Source: Mycteria americana (Eukaryota; Chordata; Aves; Ciconiiformes; Ciconiidae). From it: a stretch of DNA of 64,000 nucleotides. The translations under genes and the position numbers were made by a program. The notes beneath the pieces were generated by a model. That model was not told the origin of the DNA. It saw nothing but the letters and a program-made list of their open reading frames with translations, and ran no database searches. The stretch lies in the NCBI RefSeq assembly GCF_035582795.1, contig NC_134366.1, forward strand, positions 137,106,756-137,170,755, written 5' to 3'. This document shows positions 53,226-64,000 of this stretch, piece after piece (position 1 is the first letter of the stretch; every line of letters begins with the position of its first letter).

Positions 53226-56200
53226 GTATTACTCACTCAATAGATAGTCTGTTAAATTGATATGTAATGTTACGCAAATCTCTGTTATTTTTATTTAAGG
53301 TACTTTTTGCTCCTACAGACTCAAAACAAAGTTACGCTGTTTATCGTTTCATTATTTCAATAAATCCTTCTGATATTGCTGAACTAGATGCAACTCTTGG
53401 AAACTACATTCTTCATAATCCCATACAAGCTGCACAGATTTTTCAGTCAGTACGTATATATTTATAGACAAGAATAGACAAAAGTACATCTTCTATATTT
53501 TAACTAGGTTTTCCTTTCTAAAACGAGGTTATTTTTCATCACAGGTATGTTTCATAGCTATTAAGACATTATCATTAATTGAACAACTGCAAACAGAGGC
53601 CCAGGTGAGTCTGCATTGTTTTCCTCCATTTAGATCTTAAATCTTTAAAGTATGGTGAAGTATTAACAAATATTATTTTTGTATTTTCAGTTTTCAGTTT
53701 CCCTTTGGTTGTAGTGTTATTTGTAATTAAAAATAGCTGGAAGTCTTACCCAACCATATTGCAAGAATTTTGAGATAATATGAAACCTAATTATTCTTAA
53801 GCTTCATGTATTTCTGAAATTTTTTTCCAATAGCTATATATCACATTGTGTGTTTGCCCATGTAAGTAAAGCAGTTTTAATTAAAAAAATATTTTTACTG
53901 TATTAATGTAATTGTGTCTCTTCTTAGATTAGTATACTGCTGAAACCAACACATTTGCCACCTTTACCAAGTTACGTTCTGAGTCTTTCTGCGTTTCCCT
54001 TTAATTACACATCTCAAAGATTTTATATGTCTGAAGGAATAGCAATTGCAATGGGAACTGTAACAAAATATACACAAGGAGCAAGATTTCTTTGTACTGA
54101 GGAAACCTGTCCATTTTCTGAAGGTAGTAAAAAAAAATCAGTACTATTTAAAAAGCTTTTTAATAATTTTAAGCTTAACAGATTAAAAACCTAGCATCAA
54201 AAAGGCATTTTCCTATGCAGTCTTATTATGCAGACATTTTTGTAATGAGCACAGCATGATTTTTATTAATTGAAAGCAGTGGACCTTGCCAGTGGTTGTT
54301 CAGCATTATTAAATGTTTTGGGAGCATAGCTATGCCAGCAGTCCATTTTCCTAATGCTGCAGATAGTTTATATGAGAAAAGATATGTCGCCAATATAATT
54401 TAATAAATTATCTGAAAGAAAAAAAGCTAAACTAGTAGAATACTTTTTTTTCCCCCTTGGAAACTGTGTTTCTGTTTATATAAAAATACCGTAGAACAGT
54501 GCTTAAGTGACTGGCAAAAGCTTCTAGCATAAAACATGTTTGCTTTAATGAGTAGCTGACTTCTGTGGAACTACTTTGAGTAATGTTACTGAAGTGCTTG
54601 TATCGGATTAGGCCTTAAGTACTTTTAAACCTGTTTTGTTTGCTTCTTCCTGTAACAGAGATCATAAATTTATAAGAGAAGCGAAATCCCAAAGTTAGGA
54701 GACTGCAGAACAAATCATAATGATGTCTTTATGAGGGCACGTACCTCTAATAATGAATATCTATATCCCGTGTCATTTCCACGCAAGGCATAAGTGGCAG
54801 TTGCTTGCCCCCTGCAGCTCAGAAAGCCAAGCCAAGCTGTTCTGCTTGGGAATGTGCAATAGGCAATTCTGGCATCTTGTGGTCAACCTATAATAAATTA
54901 TACAGATCATTTGAGTGGAAGCATAGTATATAAACGCATGCTCATCTGAAGAAACACATGATAAATTTGGAATTTCACTGTCCAGTATTTTAATCACTTC
55001 TATTCTTAATGGGAAATGTAAAATGAAAGCCGTGTCCTCATTTTACATGTTTGGTAAATTATTTTTTTTGTAGGGTTTAGGTACATAAGAGTGCATCTGC
55101 CTGGAGCTACAGAATCTGCCACAGTGAGGAATGATTTTGTGTGTAGCTTGTGTTCTTCGCCACTGCAGGAAGACATGAAATTTAGAGTACTTGGTGGTAG
55201 GATCTATGTAATTTTATTTTTAGATCTGTTACTTTCCTACTTCTATTACACAATAGGTAAACAAAACAGTTAAGTGGAAAAGCCCCAAAATACACCAGTC
55301 ATTTAAAAAAAAAAAAAAAAAGCTGTACTGTTTTCAAGAGAACTAACCTTTTCTTTGCCTTTATTTTGAAAGATAAACAAATAGTTGAAATAATTGATGC
55401 AAAAGTTCTTAATGCTTTGAAAGGATATTCGAATGCTAAATCACACTTTAGGATTCAGGCATTTACAGTTTTCTTGAGAGGTAAGCTGAACTTTGGAGTT
55501 TTGTAAAAAATGTTTTAGAATTGAACTGTAATAATCCCTTGCATTTTCCTTATAGGTCCATTTCTCTGGATAAAATTATGAAAGTCGTAATTTATATTGC
55601 AGTTCTTTAATAAAATTAGGGGGAAAAAATACATAAAATTATCTAGGTGACTAAACAGTATACACAGGTGATTGAAGGGTGCATATGGCAAAACTGTTGT
55701 GTTTGCTTTTATACCTTCTTTTAAATAAAATCCCCTGGCCAGCTCTGCCGTGTTGCATTCTAACTGTAGCTTGTTTTTTTCCTCCTTTCTACTTCCTTTG
55801 GTCATACTATTTTGTACTAACTTCATGCATTTTTAACATCCTTCCTCAACCTAGCTGTTTTCCGCATTCCATCAGGATTTTTGGCTTCTATTGCCACTAC
55901 CTTCCACTGCAAACATTAAACAATTTCTAATGTGAATATCCAACTAAAAATCACAAGTCACCAGCATACTTCCATTAATTCTCTTAAAAAAACCAAACAA
56001 ACAAAAAAAAAAAAACACCATTCCAAAAGTCTATGGAATTATATGGTTAATTTCTTGAAAACTAAATAGCTCCAAGATCATGAGAAACACTTAAAAGCTG
56101 ACACTACGCATGTATTGTTATAAAACAGAATCTATGGCTGAGATACTACCAGTTATGCATGCATTAAATTTCCACTGGCTTCAGTGATCAATGAGGTTAG

Positions 56201-59200
56201 ACAGGGTCTCACAGCTGAGATTCATATTTGGTTGGACCTAACTCTCATTTCCAAAAAATAAATGTGTTGGTTTTTTTTTTAAAGGCACAGAAATACGAAG
56301 GTTCCCAAAGCTATTTCTGTGTCTTTTTGAAATCTGTTTGGATCTCCTTTTTATTGTGTTTTTTTTCTCTTGATATTTTATAGGACAGTAACTTGTAACG
56401 GTGTCACCACAAGTTTCAGAGTAGGAACGCATGCTTGCGAACAGCTGTCCATTTTCTTTTTAATGCAGAACTAAATGCATCATCCATTTTCTTTATCGGG
56501 AATCTACTTTTCCTCACCCAGTGTGCCTTCCTTACCTTTTGCATCCAACAGTTGTTGTCTGCAATTAAATCAGGAAATCGTACTGTTCAGAATGTGAAGA
56601 AAAGTTTTCTGACCATGTCTTTAAAACTGTTTTTATGCTCTAACACACCTGCAGATTCTTCTCCCCATCCCCCACCCCCTTTTTTTTAATTGCTAGATGA
56701 ACTGGCCAATAAAATGAAAATAGGAGACCACTACAAGATTATAGGAATTCCAGCTTGTGTACAGAATGGCTTACAAGCTACAGCATGTATAGAAGTCAAT
56801 AGTGTACAGCTCTGTAAACCAAATGGTAAGAAAGTGCCATTAAAAATTGACTAAAAAAGTTGTAAAACCTTCTAGAACAAAATCCTGAGAATTGGTACAG
56901 TTTTCTATTATCTAGAGGTCCGGATTATGAAACCACTCTGGGACTTTCCTTGTACAGTCTGAAATGTATGCTTACTGTTACTTGAGAATATCTTCTTTCG
57001 CCCAGTTTCCATGTATTGGGAAACTACATAATTACTGCAGTTCCTCAACCTCTCTTTCCAACTTCTCCTCTCCATTGGAAGGTACTCTGAAACCATACAT
57101 TAAATGAACCTGATATTTCAGTTTGCTATTCCTTTCTTATTCCATCAGTTTTAGCAGATCATGCCTGCTGCCTTTTTAGTAGTAAAATTAATAGTGTCAG
57201 ATGTTTACATTCTGAATTTGTGCTTAATACATAAACATATTCGTTCTTTGTAAGTTTTGTATCAGACTAGAATGGTGATTTGTTCTCATATATCTGCATA
57301 GCTCTCTTATGAAGTGTTTGTTAACCTCTACTTTGTTTTCATTAGGTCCTTCTTTTGTCAGTGATAATTTTAAGCATCTGCTCTCACTGACTTCAAGTTC
57401 ATGCTGGAGATTTACAGCCATCCTTGCCAATGTCTTTGCTTCTGAAGTTGTTCCACCAGGCACTTACAATACTCTTAAACTCGCAATATTGCTGAGTCTA
57501 GTACAGACATGTGAAAAAGAAAATGCAGATTATCTGGATCTGTTGATTGTGACAAACGACACGCTAGTAATTGATAGGTAAAGAGATTCCTTATTTTTCA
57601 TGTAAATTAGAATTAAAAACATGAGTATTTGTAAAGATAATAGGATCGGTCTTACATGACAGGCTAAAGAGACTATATTTTAAAAGAATATACAGGGCTC
57701 TGACTTAGTAAAAATACCCAGTTTTTATCCCTGGGACACTTTTATTTATCTCACATGATAAATCCATATCAGAACTTCACTAATAGTAGAGCCCCTTAAT
57801 ACTCTCATAATGATCCCAGTAAGATTTTAACACTAGCACTGTTTAGCAGAGCTCAAACAAAACATTCTTCTGAAATCAAAACTGAAGACTGTCCCAGAAA
57901 CTGGTAATGATAAAAGCAAAGGGCTCTGGTTTTCAAGTCTTTTGTCACTTTAAGCCTTTTCATCACCACCTCCCAGCTACTGGCATTTTCAGTTAATAAG
58001 CAGTGTGTAAATAGATACATTTTTATCACTTTTTCATAAAAACTATACTGATAAGGTGTCAAGTCATGTACATCTTTACAGATAGGTCATAAATCCGGCT
58101 GTTGTTGACTTTAACAAAATGTTTTTCTGTATTTATGCATTTTATGTATTTACCCCTTCACACAACTATAAACTGTTAACACAATTTCACATACCCTGCA
58201 GAAAAGTACAGTATTCTGACCTTTAAATTTACATTAATGTAAACAAAATTACTTCCTCCTTCCCCAACTCAAAACAGGGCTTCACTTTATTTTTGAAAAA
58301 GATCTTTCAAAGTGGCATGAATTTTACTTTCATTTGAGAGTATTTTTTTGTTGTGGAAAAAAAAACTTCCTTAACCATTTCAAAATTTAGCTGTCAAAAT
58401 TAGTTCAAATTTGAAAAAAAATATGGGCTGCAGGATTTCTTTCCCCAGGTTAAGAGTAAGATTTCATAAGAGAAATCATAGGAACTCAGTGTTTTACATC
58501 TGGTTAATATTAAAACAGTTGCTCACTGTAAATCTCAGTCAGTACTGTCATTTGTACTGTCTTGTATGTGCACATAGTATTTTATTGCCAGTAGCCTGTC
58601 AAAATAGGCATTTCCGTCATCTTCTTTATATTGGTATGATAGCCTATTTATTAATACTTATTCATTTTAATTAACAATTTTCTCCCAGTTGTTAATGGTA
58701 GTATAAATCGTGCTCTGACATCTTAAAATCATTAGGAGCCTTTGATTGTGGAACCAGACAGACAATTTACAACCTCTTTGTGCCAAGAAACATAGCACAG
58801 GGGATGAAAAAGAAATTCTATACCCGTTTTCTCAAAAAGAATTGAGGAGGGAGGGAGGAGGTAACCCAGGCAGGCAGAGCTTGCAAGTTCCCAGACTTTT
58901 CCTTTTTCCCAGATGGCCAAGATTGCTAATTCTCTACCCTTTTACATTACTGGAAAAGTTTCTTTAGAATAGGAATAGGAGTTAACAATATGAGGTTAAA
59001 TTACAAGACGACTTTGACTTCCTAGGAATTACTTCTATTGCAAACCATGGTTTGCTTCATGTGTTAAATCGATGAGAAATGCAGTCCTGTTGGCAGCTGT
59101 TGGAGAGAAAGCTTGGACTTCTACCTTTGTATTCAGTTACTTTAAACATTTAGTTTTGACACTGGTTTTATGTTAAGGGTTTTTTTGTTGTTGTTTCTAA

Positions 59201-62200
59201 GTGAGTCTTAATATATATAAATACCATTATAAAGTATTAATTATAGTATTAAGTTGTTCAAGTTTTGAAAAACTGAACAATAACTCAACAATTTATGACT
59301 GACAGAATTATTTAATCCTCTAGGCTTCTGAATTACAGCATATGTCTTCTGCCTCGTGGCATACGACACCCACCTTCTAGTGAAATTTTTCCTTCTGTGT
59401 CCAAAGATAAACACGGAACTGGAAGTGCTAGTATTCAAGCTTGCAGTGCTGTGCTGGCTAAGGGTGGTATCTGTTACATAGGAGACTTATCTTCATATAA
59501 AAAGGATAAACTTGAACTTCTACAGTCTGGTAATCTCACACCTACTAACAAATGAGGGAACAGAACAAAACAAACATGTAAACTCATGGCTGGGTTTTTT
59601 CCCCAGCTTATGTCCCTCAAATGCTGGGAAAATCTGGTTTTAACCAGTCTGTGTAAGAAACGAGGACAAAAAAGCCAAGGTCCTATAAGCTTACATTTGC
59701 TATACAGGCTATGCCAGAGATCCATTGATCATGACAATTCAGTGAAATACATAATCGTGACTGGTTTCAGGTAGTGTGTGAGGGACTAGAATTTATAGCT
59801 AAACTAGATCGATTACATAACTGATGTATTTTGTCCTGTCCTAGTGCTAGAGAGCAGGATGACAACAGTATTCATTCCTGGGAAGAAGTATGGAGAAGAG
59901 ACTGACCAACAAGTTACCATTTCAGTTCAGACCAATTTTTGGTCTTTTGTAGATGCAGATTCTTCCTCAAAGAAACATATACAAAAGGATAACTTTTTAA
60001 TTGGACAGATGGTAAAGCACATGCCTTGTTGTGACAGTAACTGTACTATAGCAGTCATTTGTGTTTATGGTTATTTCAGCTTATAATGAAAACAATCAAA
60101 CTTGTTAGTATTTCCCAAAGTCACAACTTAAGTGACTTTAAATAGAGTATCTTCTAAAATGAGCTAGCTTTCCCAAAAGCAGGTATCATTTATTTTATTC
60201 AGAATACCTTTTGACAACTACTACTGAAACAAAATTTTACTGCATATATTATAGGTAATTCATTAAATAATCTTGCAGGATGCAGTATAAATGGATATTA
60301 AACATTTTGGATTGAAAAAACTGCATTGTTCCTACAAGTCAAAAGGCCAAAATAAAGTAATTGTTTTCTTTCTCTGGGTCTTCTCTTTAGGATGTGAGTT
60401 TGATTCCACCTAACCTTCTAGATGTTTTTGGGCTTTTGATCTACAGTGAGTTTCCTTCATGTCAACTATCTTCTCCTCTTGTACATCATATCTTGAAAAA
60501 AGCCATTAATCCTGAAGCCATGCTGTACAAAGTCTCACAGCAGTTCAGAATGCAGGATTACAAGGAGGTAACAGATACTACCCAATAACTTAGAAGTGCA
60601 TTATACCTGGGAATATCATACTGTTTCTGGAATCAGAAGGTGCTCTCCACACATTCCGAGTGCTTACTTTTTAAACCTGTTAATACTCGCTTCCTACCCT
60701 TTCCCCCCACCATATTCCCACTAGTACTAATAGGATTGTTGATAAAATTAGCTTCAGTTCTTTAAAAGGGCCAGCATAATAAATTTAGTTTGATCTTGTT
60801 TCTGAAAAACATACTAAGTTAACGTTCACATGAGAACGGATCTCCAATACCTACTTTGGACCAGAATAGTTTACAATCAGTAGTAAAAGTTAATATTCCA
60901 TCCTAAATAAACTGTCAATATTTCTAGTATAATTAAAAGATAATTCTGTTTAGTATCCAAGATCTATCCTTATGTATAGTTGAACGGTGACAGCTGTCTT
61001 TATAAAAACTACTGGTAGAATATATTGTCCAAACTATATTACTATGCCACCAGTACATTAAAAGATGTGAAAAATGTAAATTCTTTATTTTCCAGTTAAA
61101 TACTTAAAATGTATACCCTCTCCCTAGTTTATTTTGTTTGCTAAGAATCTTCATGTTGAACTGAGTTCAGAAGCAGAAAACCTCATTCAGGGCTACTATC
61201 TCGCAAGTCGCAGAGTGAGAAGAGATTCTAGTCATGGATCAACATTATCAGCATCTGCACTAAAAATTCTGTATGTCCTACTTTTCATAGTACAGGAAAC
61301 ATCTACATTTCAAATAGAAATTGTGCTAACCTGCTCAAGAGCATGTTAAATAGAAATCTAGACAAGACTCTTAAGTTTTGAAAGGTTCAAGCGTAAAGAA
61401 TCTTATTTACCATTTATGAATACCAATTTATGAATTTATTTTATATATTGATGTTACAAGAAAAAATTTAAAGAACTTTGCCAGGCAAAAATCCAGTTAT
61501 GTAAGAAACAGTTATCACTTATTAAAGCTATCTAGAAAAACAAAAATGGGATTTAAATTCTCACGGCTTTGTATTATGCAAGCAAAAAAAGTATTAACAG
61601 TAGATAATATGCTAAGTTCCACTGCTTTCATAGCACAAGAAAGTAATGCATAATAATAGGTACTTTGTCAGTGACAAGTATAACTGCACAGTATTTGTGG
61701 GAAGTTTACACAGCTGAAGTATGGAGAAAAAAAAAAGCACTCCCATCTTAACTTTCGATTTACGGAAGTGCTTGAAACAGGGCAATACGTATTGCATTCA
61801 TGTCTGCAATATTCTTTATTTCTGACATGCTTATATTCATCTCTTAGGATTTCACTGTCTAAGGCTCATACTAAACTAAGTTTAAGAAAGAAAGTACTTG
61901 AGGAAGATGTGCTGATTGCCATCTTGTTACTCGAATCATCTCTTACCCTAAAACACGGTAATAATGAAACTCAGTCTTTAGTCTTGGGTACATCTTTTTC
62001 ATATTTTGGCAGTCTGAAAAAAGTTTGTATCAATTGATTGCAGTAATAGTTCATTTCAACTCAAAGTCCAGAATTTCCACTGTTGAAGACTGTATAAGAA
62101 AAGTCTTTCAGTTGACTTTCCTGCAAAGAGTCTTAGTGCTGCTTAGTGTGGAATTAGGCAACAGGCCAGCACTAAGCCTCCATCCTGATGCTGGCTTATA

Positions 62201-62629
62201 TGAGGCACCGCTCCTCTAACATTGGTCCAGGTTAAACTGAAGACAGATTTCCCTCTGTGGGGAGAGAGAAGACAAGGGTTGAGGGGTTTTTTTGTTTATC
62301 TTGCATCAGTCTCACATTTGTTCACACACAAATGGGGCAGTGAGACAAGAATTTTGATGTAACACTTAAAAATGGTAACATACAAGATTGCATTACTAAG
62401 TAATCTGTCGCAGCTTTTTTATCAAATCTTTTAGCATCAGTCTTGATTTCTTCTTTGCTTAGGCAAGTCTGCATTATGCATAGCACCAAATCCTGTGTTT
62501 CCATTTGACCTCACTGATGAAAATTCCCTGCAACAGAGAGATAGTTACCTAATGGAGTGTCACCATCAACTGCTGAAGTTTATTGGTGCATACGGCCCAG
62601 GAATTCACCTTAACACTAACGAAGAGTGA
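53126..62629 (+). CDS. MCMDC2: MCMDC2 (minichromosome maintenance domain-containing 2), full coding region, 14 exons, 682 aa
   Basis: An atypical MCM-family protein needed, in mice, for meiotic double-strand break repair and homologue pairing. The coding exons are 53126-53225, 53319-53449, 53545-53604, 53928-54123, 55074-55196, 55373-55480, 56697-56825, 57346-57577, 59324-59529, 59845-60011, 60391-60567, 61128-61270, 61848-61957 and 62463-62629. They sum to 2049 nt in one frame; the human protein is 681 aa from memory. An N-terminal MCM-like region carries a C4 zinc site (Cys153, Cys158, Cys186, Cys189). The MCM-like ATPase region follows from about 290, but its Walker A position reads TNDTLVID (352-359) and its Walker B position YIGD (411-414), so the nucleotide-binding residues are degenerate. 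The frame is open upstream of the start Met to the probable acceptor at 53078-53079, with no other ATG; the start agrees with the human length. Confidence 0.96.
53319..53449 (+). CDS. MCMDC2: MCMDC2 coding exon 2 (residues 34-77)
   Basis: 131 nt. It completes Asp34 and encodes SKQSYAVYRFIISINPSDIA on to AAQIFQS. Acceptor TCCTACAG, donor GTACGT, ending in phase 0. Confidence 0.95.
53545..53604 (+). CDS. MCMDC2: MCMDC2 coding exon 3 (residues 78-97)
   Basis: A 60-nt exon encoding VCFIAIKTLSLIEQLQTEAQ, in phase 0 at both ends, with a GTGAGT donor. It forms part of the N-terminal helical region. Confidence 0.95.
53928..54123 (+). CDS. MCMDC2: MCMDC2 coding exon 4 (residues 98-162), first zinc cysteines
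   Basis: 196 nt encoding ISILLKPTHLPPLPSY, RFYMSEGIAIAMGTVTKYTQ and FLCTEETCPFSE. Cys153 and Cys158 form the first half of the zinc site. Confidence 0.96.
54124..55073 (+). other. MCMDC2: MCMDC2 intron, 950 bp
   Basis: AT-rich intron with no recognisable feature beyond short A/T runs and a T-run at its acceptor. Confidence 0.85.
55074..55196 (+). CDS. MCMDC2: MCMDC2 coding exon 5 (residues 163-203), second zinc cysteines
   Basis: 123 nt encoding FRYIRVHLPGATESATVRND, then FVCSLCSSPL and QEDMKFRVLG. Cys186 and Cys189 complete the C4 site. The donor splits codon 204. Confidence 0.96.
55373..55480 (+). CDS. MCMDC2: MCMDC2 coding exon 6 (residues 204-239)
   Basis: 108 nt encoding KQIVEIIDAKVLNALKGYSN and AKSHFRIQAFTVFLR, the end of the OB-like N-terminal region of MCM proteins. 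Acceptor GAAAG, donor GTAAGC. Confidence 0.95.
55481..56696 (+). other. MCMDC2: MCMDC2 intron, 1.2 kb
   Basis: AT-rich intron with an A-rich stretch near 55985-56015. No gene or transposon recognised. Confidence 0.85.
56697..56825 (+). CDS. MCMDC2: MCMDC2 coding exon 7 (residues 240-282)
   Basis: 129 nt encoding ELANKMKIGDHYKIIGIPAC and onward to VQLCKPN. The GDHYKIIGIP strand corresponds to the G-D-x-V-x-x-x-G-I segment of MCM N-terminal domains. Confidence 0.95.
56826..57345 (+). other. MCMDC2: MCMDC2 intron, 520 bp
   Basis: AT-rich sequence; nothing recognised apart from the splice signals. Confidence 0.85.
57346..57577 (+). CDS. MCMDC2: MCMDC2 coding exon 8 (residues 283-359), start of MCM-like ATPase region
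   Basis: 232 nt. It encodes LLSLTSSSCWRFTAILANVF, the VVPPGTYNTLKLAILLSLVQ helix, and the strand LDLLIVTN that in true MCMs leads into the Walker A loop. Here the loop reads TNDTLVID and lacks the GxxxxGK pattern. Confidence 0.96.
57578..59323 (+). other. MCMDC2: MCMDC2 intron, 1.7 kb
   Basis: AT-rich intron. Short frames on both strands (60-87 codons), with no domain and no recognised repeat family. Confidence 0.85.
59324..59529 (+). CDS. MCMDC2: MCMDC2 coding exon 9 (residues 360-428), Walker B-equivalent
   Basis: 206 nt encoding LLNYSICLLPRGIRHP through GTGSASIQACSAVLAKGGIC and YIGDLSSYKKDKLELLQS. The AKGGICYIGD segment aligns with the MCM Walker B region, but the usual Asp-Glu pair is Gly-Asp. 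Confidence 0.96.
59530..59844 (+). other. MCMDC2: MCMDC2 intron, 315 bp
   Basis: Nothing recognised apart from splice signals. Confidence 0.85.
59845..60011 (+). CDS. MCMDC2: MCMDC2 coding exon 10 (residues 429-484)
   Basis: 167 nt encoding LESRMTTVFIPGKKYGEETD and on to FLIGQM. It is the counterpart of the region after Walker B. Ends in phase 0 before GTAAAG. Confidence 0.96.
60012..60390 (+). other. MCMDC2: MCMDC2 intron, 379 bp
   Basis: AT-rich; only splice signals recognised. Confidence 0.85.
60391..60567 (+). CDS. MCMDC2: MCMDC2 coding exon 11 (residues 485-543)
   Basis: 177 nt, phase 0 at both ends, encoding DVSLIPPNLLDVFGLLIYSE to QFRMQDYKE. The DVFGLLI segment sits where MCMs have their RFD arginine-finger motif. 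No arginine is present at that place. Confidence 0.96.
60568..61127 (+). other. MCMDC2: MCMDC2 intron, 560 bp
   Basis: AT-rich; nothing recognised. Confidence 0.85.
61128..61270 (+). CDS. MCMDC2: MCMDC2 coding exon 12 (residues 544-590 and two bases of codon 591)
   Basis: 143 nt encoding FILFAKNLHVELSSEAENLI, GYYLASRRVRRD and STLSASALKI. These match the C-terminal lid region of MCM folds, with helix-forming YYLASRR. Confidence 0.96.
61271..61847 (+). other. MCMDC2: MCMDC2 intron, 577 bp
   Basis: AT-rich; nothing recognised. Confidence 0.85.
61848..61957 (+). CDS. MCMDC2: MCMDC2 coding exon 13 (residues 591-627)
   Basis: 110 nt encoding ISLSKAHTKLSLRKKVLEED and VLIAILLLESSLTLKH, the final MCM-like helices where sensor 2 would lie. 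The donor GTAATA splits codon 628. Confidence 0.95.
61958..62462 (+). other. MCMDC2: MCMDC2 intron, 505 bp
   Basis: Contains a 10-bp inverted repeat (62132-62141 and 62167-62176) and little else. Confidence 0.85.
62463..62629 (+). CDS. MCMDC2: MCMDC2 coding exon 14 (residues 628-682), stop codon
   Basis: 167 nt encoding KSALCIAPNPVFPFDL and the C-terminal tail to HLNTNEE, ending in TGA at 62627-62629. The tail KFIGAYGPG resembles the family C-terminus. Confidence 0.96.
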
Positions 62630-62757
62630 GTGAAAACTCCACTCTGTAAGTAAAGCCTGAAGCTTCTGCTTTAGCTTTTTGAGAGACTGCAGTCAGAAAT
62701 ACACAACTAAAAGTTTTAAATATTTTTGTAAGACAGTTCAGTGCCGTTTTGCTAAGG

Positions 62758-62763
62758 AATAAA
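62758..62763 (+). terminator. MCMDC2: Poly(A) signal AATAAA
   Basis: A canonical AATAAA 129 bases after the MCMDC2 stop codon, consistent with a short 3' UTR and cleavage around 62775-62790. Confidence 0.65.
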
Positions 62764-62790
62764 GCATAGCTGACAAGATTAGATTACAAG

Positions 62791-63340
62791 TTTTGTGAGT
62801 GTTGTTTGAAGGCAGGAGTGATGTCTCCATCCTGGGAGGATGGAGGCTCCTGGGAGGCCATGGCTTCAGAATACAGCCACAACCTGAACTTCTCTTCCTG
62901 GCTACCACTGTTCATCCACAGTTAAGTGACAGGACTCAAGCAGGGGTTTTAGTAAGACTACAACTAACAATTAAACCAGGAGTTTAGAATCTAATGTTTC
63001 ACTTCAACTACATGAACTCTCTGCAGTTTTTCTTGTTGCTTCTTTTCAAATGTATCACCCAATGAGGGTTAAATAGTTTTAAGTACATTAAAGCTTTTTC
63101 TAGTATAAGCCAACTTTCTTAAATGATTACTCATTTTCTAAAAGGTATAAAAGTATCACCCTACTGTTTGATGTTTTATGTCTTAGTTTTACATCACAGC
63201 AACATAATATTAGACCAGGATGCCAGTGTGCTCCTGCAATCTGAAAGAAAAAAAAAAAAAAACAGTATTTCCACATTACTTTATATAGACTGCATGAAAG
63301 TGAAAAAAATGTTATTAGACAACCTGGTAGGTAGTCTTAT
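62791..63340. other. MCMDC2 3' flank
   Basis: Intergenic DNA with an 8-bp-arm hairpin near 62824-62844 and an A15 run at 63248-63262. No gene seen. Confidence 0.7.
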
Positions 63341-63753
63341 GAGTCTTCTGAGGAGCGGCTGAGGGAGCTGGGACTGTTTAGCCTGGAGAAAAGGAGGCTG
63401 AGGGGAGACTTCATCGCTCTCTACAACTACCTGAAAGGAGGTTGTAGAGAGGTGGGGGTCGGTCTCTTCTCCCAGGTAACAAGTGATAGGACAAGAGGAA
63501 ATGGCCTCAAGTTGCGCCAGGGGAGGTTTAGACTGGATATTAGGAAATTTTTCTTCACTGAGAGGGTTATCAAGCATTGGAACAGACTGCCCAGGGAAGT
63601 GGTTGAGTCGCCATCCCTGGAGGTATTTAAAGGACGTTTGGATGAGGTACTTAGAGACATGGTGTAGTGGTGGTTTTTGGCAGTGTTAGGTTTATGGTTG
63701 GACTCAATGATCTTAAAGGTCTTTTCCAACCTATATGATTCTGTGATTCTGTA
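63341..63753 (+). mobile_element. CR1 LINE, 5'-truncated 3' end
   Basis: About 410 bp closely resembling the 3' part of avian CR1 retrotransposons. Typical segments are GGAGCGGCTGAGGGAGCTGG, GAGGCTGAGGGGAGACTTCA, TTGGAACAGACTGCCCAGGG and TTGGACTCAATGATCTTAAA. It ends in the ATGATTCTGTGATTCTGT tail typical of CR1, which replaces a poly(A) tail. A remnant of the reverse-transcriptase C-terminus is still readable in the 63452-63667 frame ([20 protein letters not shown] and nearby). The copy is truncated at its 5' end, as is usual, so it cannot move itself. Confidence 0.93.
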
Positions 63754-64000
63754 GGCAGGTCAGTGAGTTCAACTCTACCTCACCACAAAAACAAGTGTAA
63801 AGAGTGGTGTGGTAGAAGTCTGAGCTACAGTATATTTCTCCAACTGTGGACTTTCCTGTATTTTATCTTCCTAGTAAGGATATAGCAGTAGACATAATAT
63901 TGAGCAAGTTTTACTTCCAAGAGGTCCATGTTAAAAAAAAAAAAAACAAAAGCAGCATAAAAATTGTACAGACTTCCTGTCAAATCTGGACAAGCGGAAT
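63754..64000. other. Flank after CR1
   Basis: About 250 bp of AT-rich sequence with an A-run near 63932-63945; nothing else recognised. Confidence 0.7.

Overview
This is a window of vertebrate nuclear DNA, most likely from a bird. The evidence is spliced exons with GT-AG introns, two CpG islands set in AT-rich flanks, few repeats, and at 63341-63753 the 3' end of a CR1 LINE finishing in the ATTCTGTG-type tail typical of birds and other sauropsids. There are no bacterial or viral gene arrays. Almost all open reading frames that are not listed here are chance frames in introns or flanks.

Two complete protein-coding genes lie head-to-tail on the + strand. SGK3, a PX-domain AGC kinase acting on endosomes downstream of PI3K, has a promoter CpG island at about 11480-12330. 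It has 16 coding exons from 19679 to 47927 that join to a 490-residue protein, and every phase checks. MCMDC2, the atypical MCM-like meiotic protein, has 14 coding exons from 53126 to 62629 that join to 682 residues. A second CpG island lies at about 51200-51610. This order matches the mammalian SGK3-MCMDC2 neighbourhood as I remember it.

Layout: 1-11300 is gene-poor upstream flank; 11480-12330 is the SGK3 island and probable first non-coding exon; 12331-47927 is the SGK3 gene body; 47928-51000 is the SGK3 3' UTR and intergenic DNA, including a very AT-rich block; 51040-51760 is the MCMDC2 island with signs of a divergent minus-strand transcript; 53126-62629 is the MCMDC2 coding region; 62630-64000 is its 3' end, a canonical poly(A) signal and the CR1 copy.

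The two genes have unrelated jobs, signalling and meiotic recombination; their adjacency appears positional. I found no unknown multi-gene system. The points most worth a second look are the degenerate ATPase motifs in MCMDC2, a perfect 15-bp hairpin beside an SGK3 5' splice site, possible divergent spliced transcription from the MCMDC2 island, a four-run G-quadruplex motif in the last SGK3 intron, and the shortened SGK3 N-terminus.
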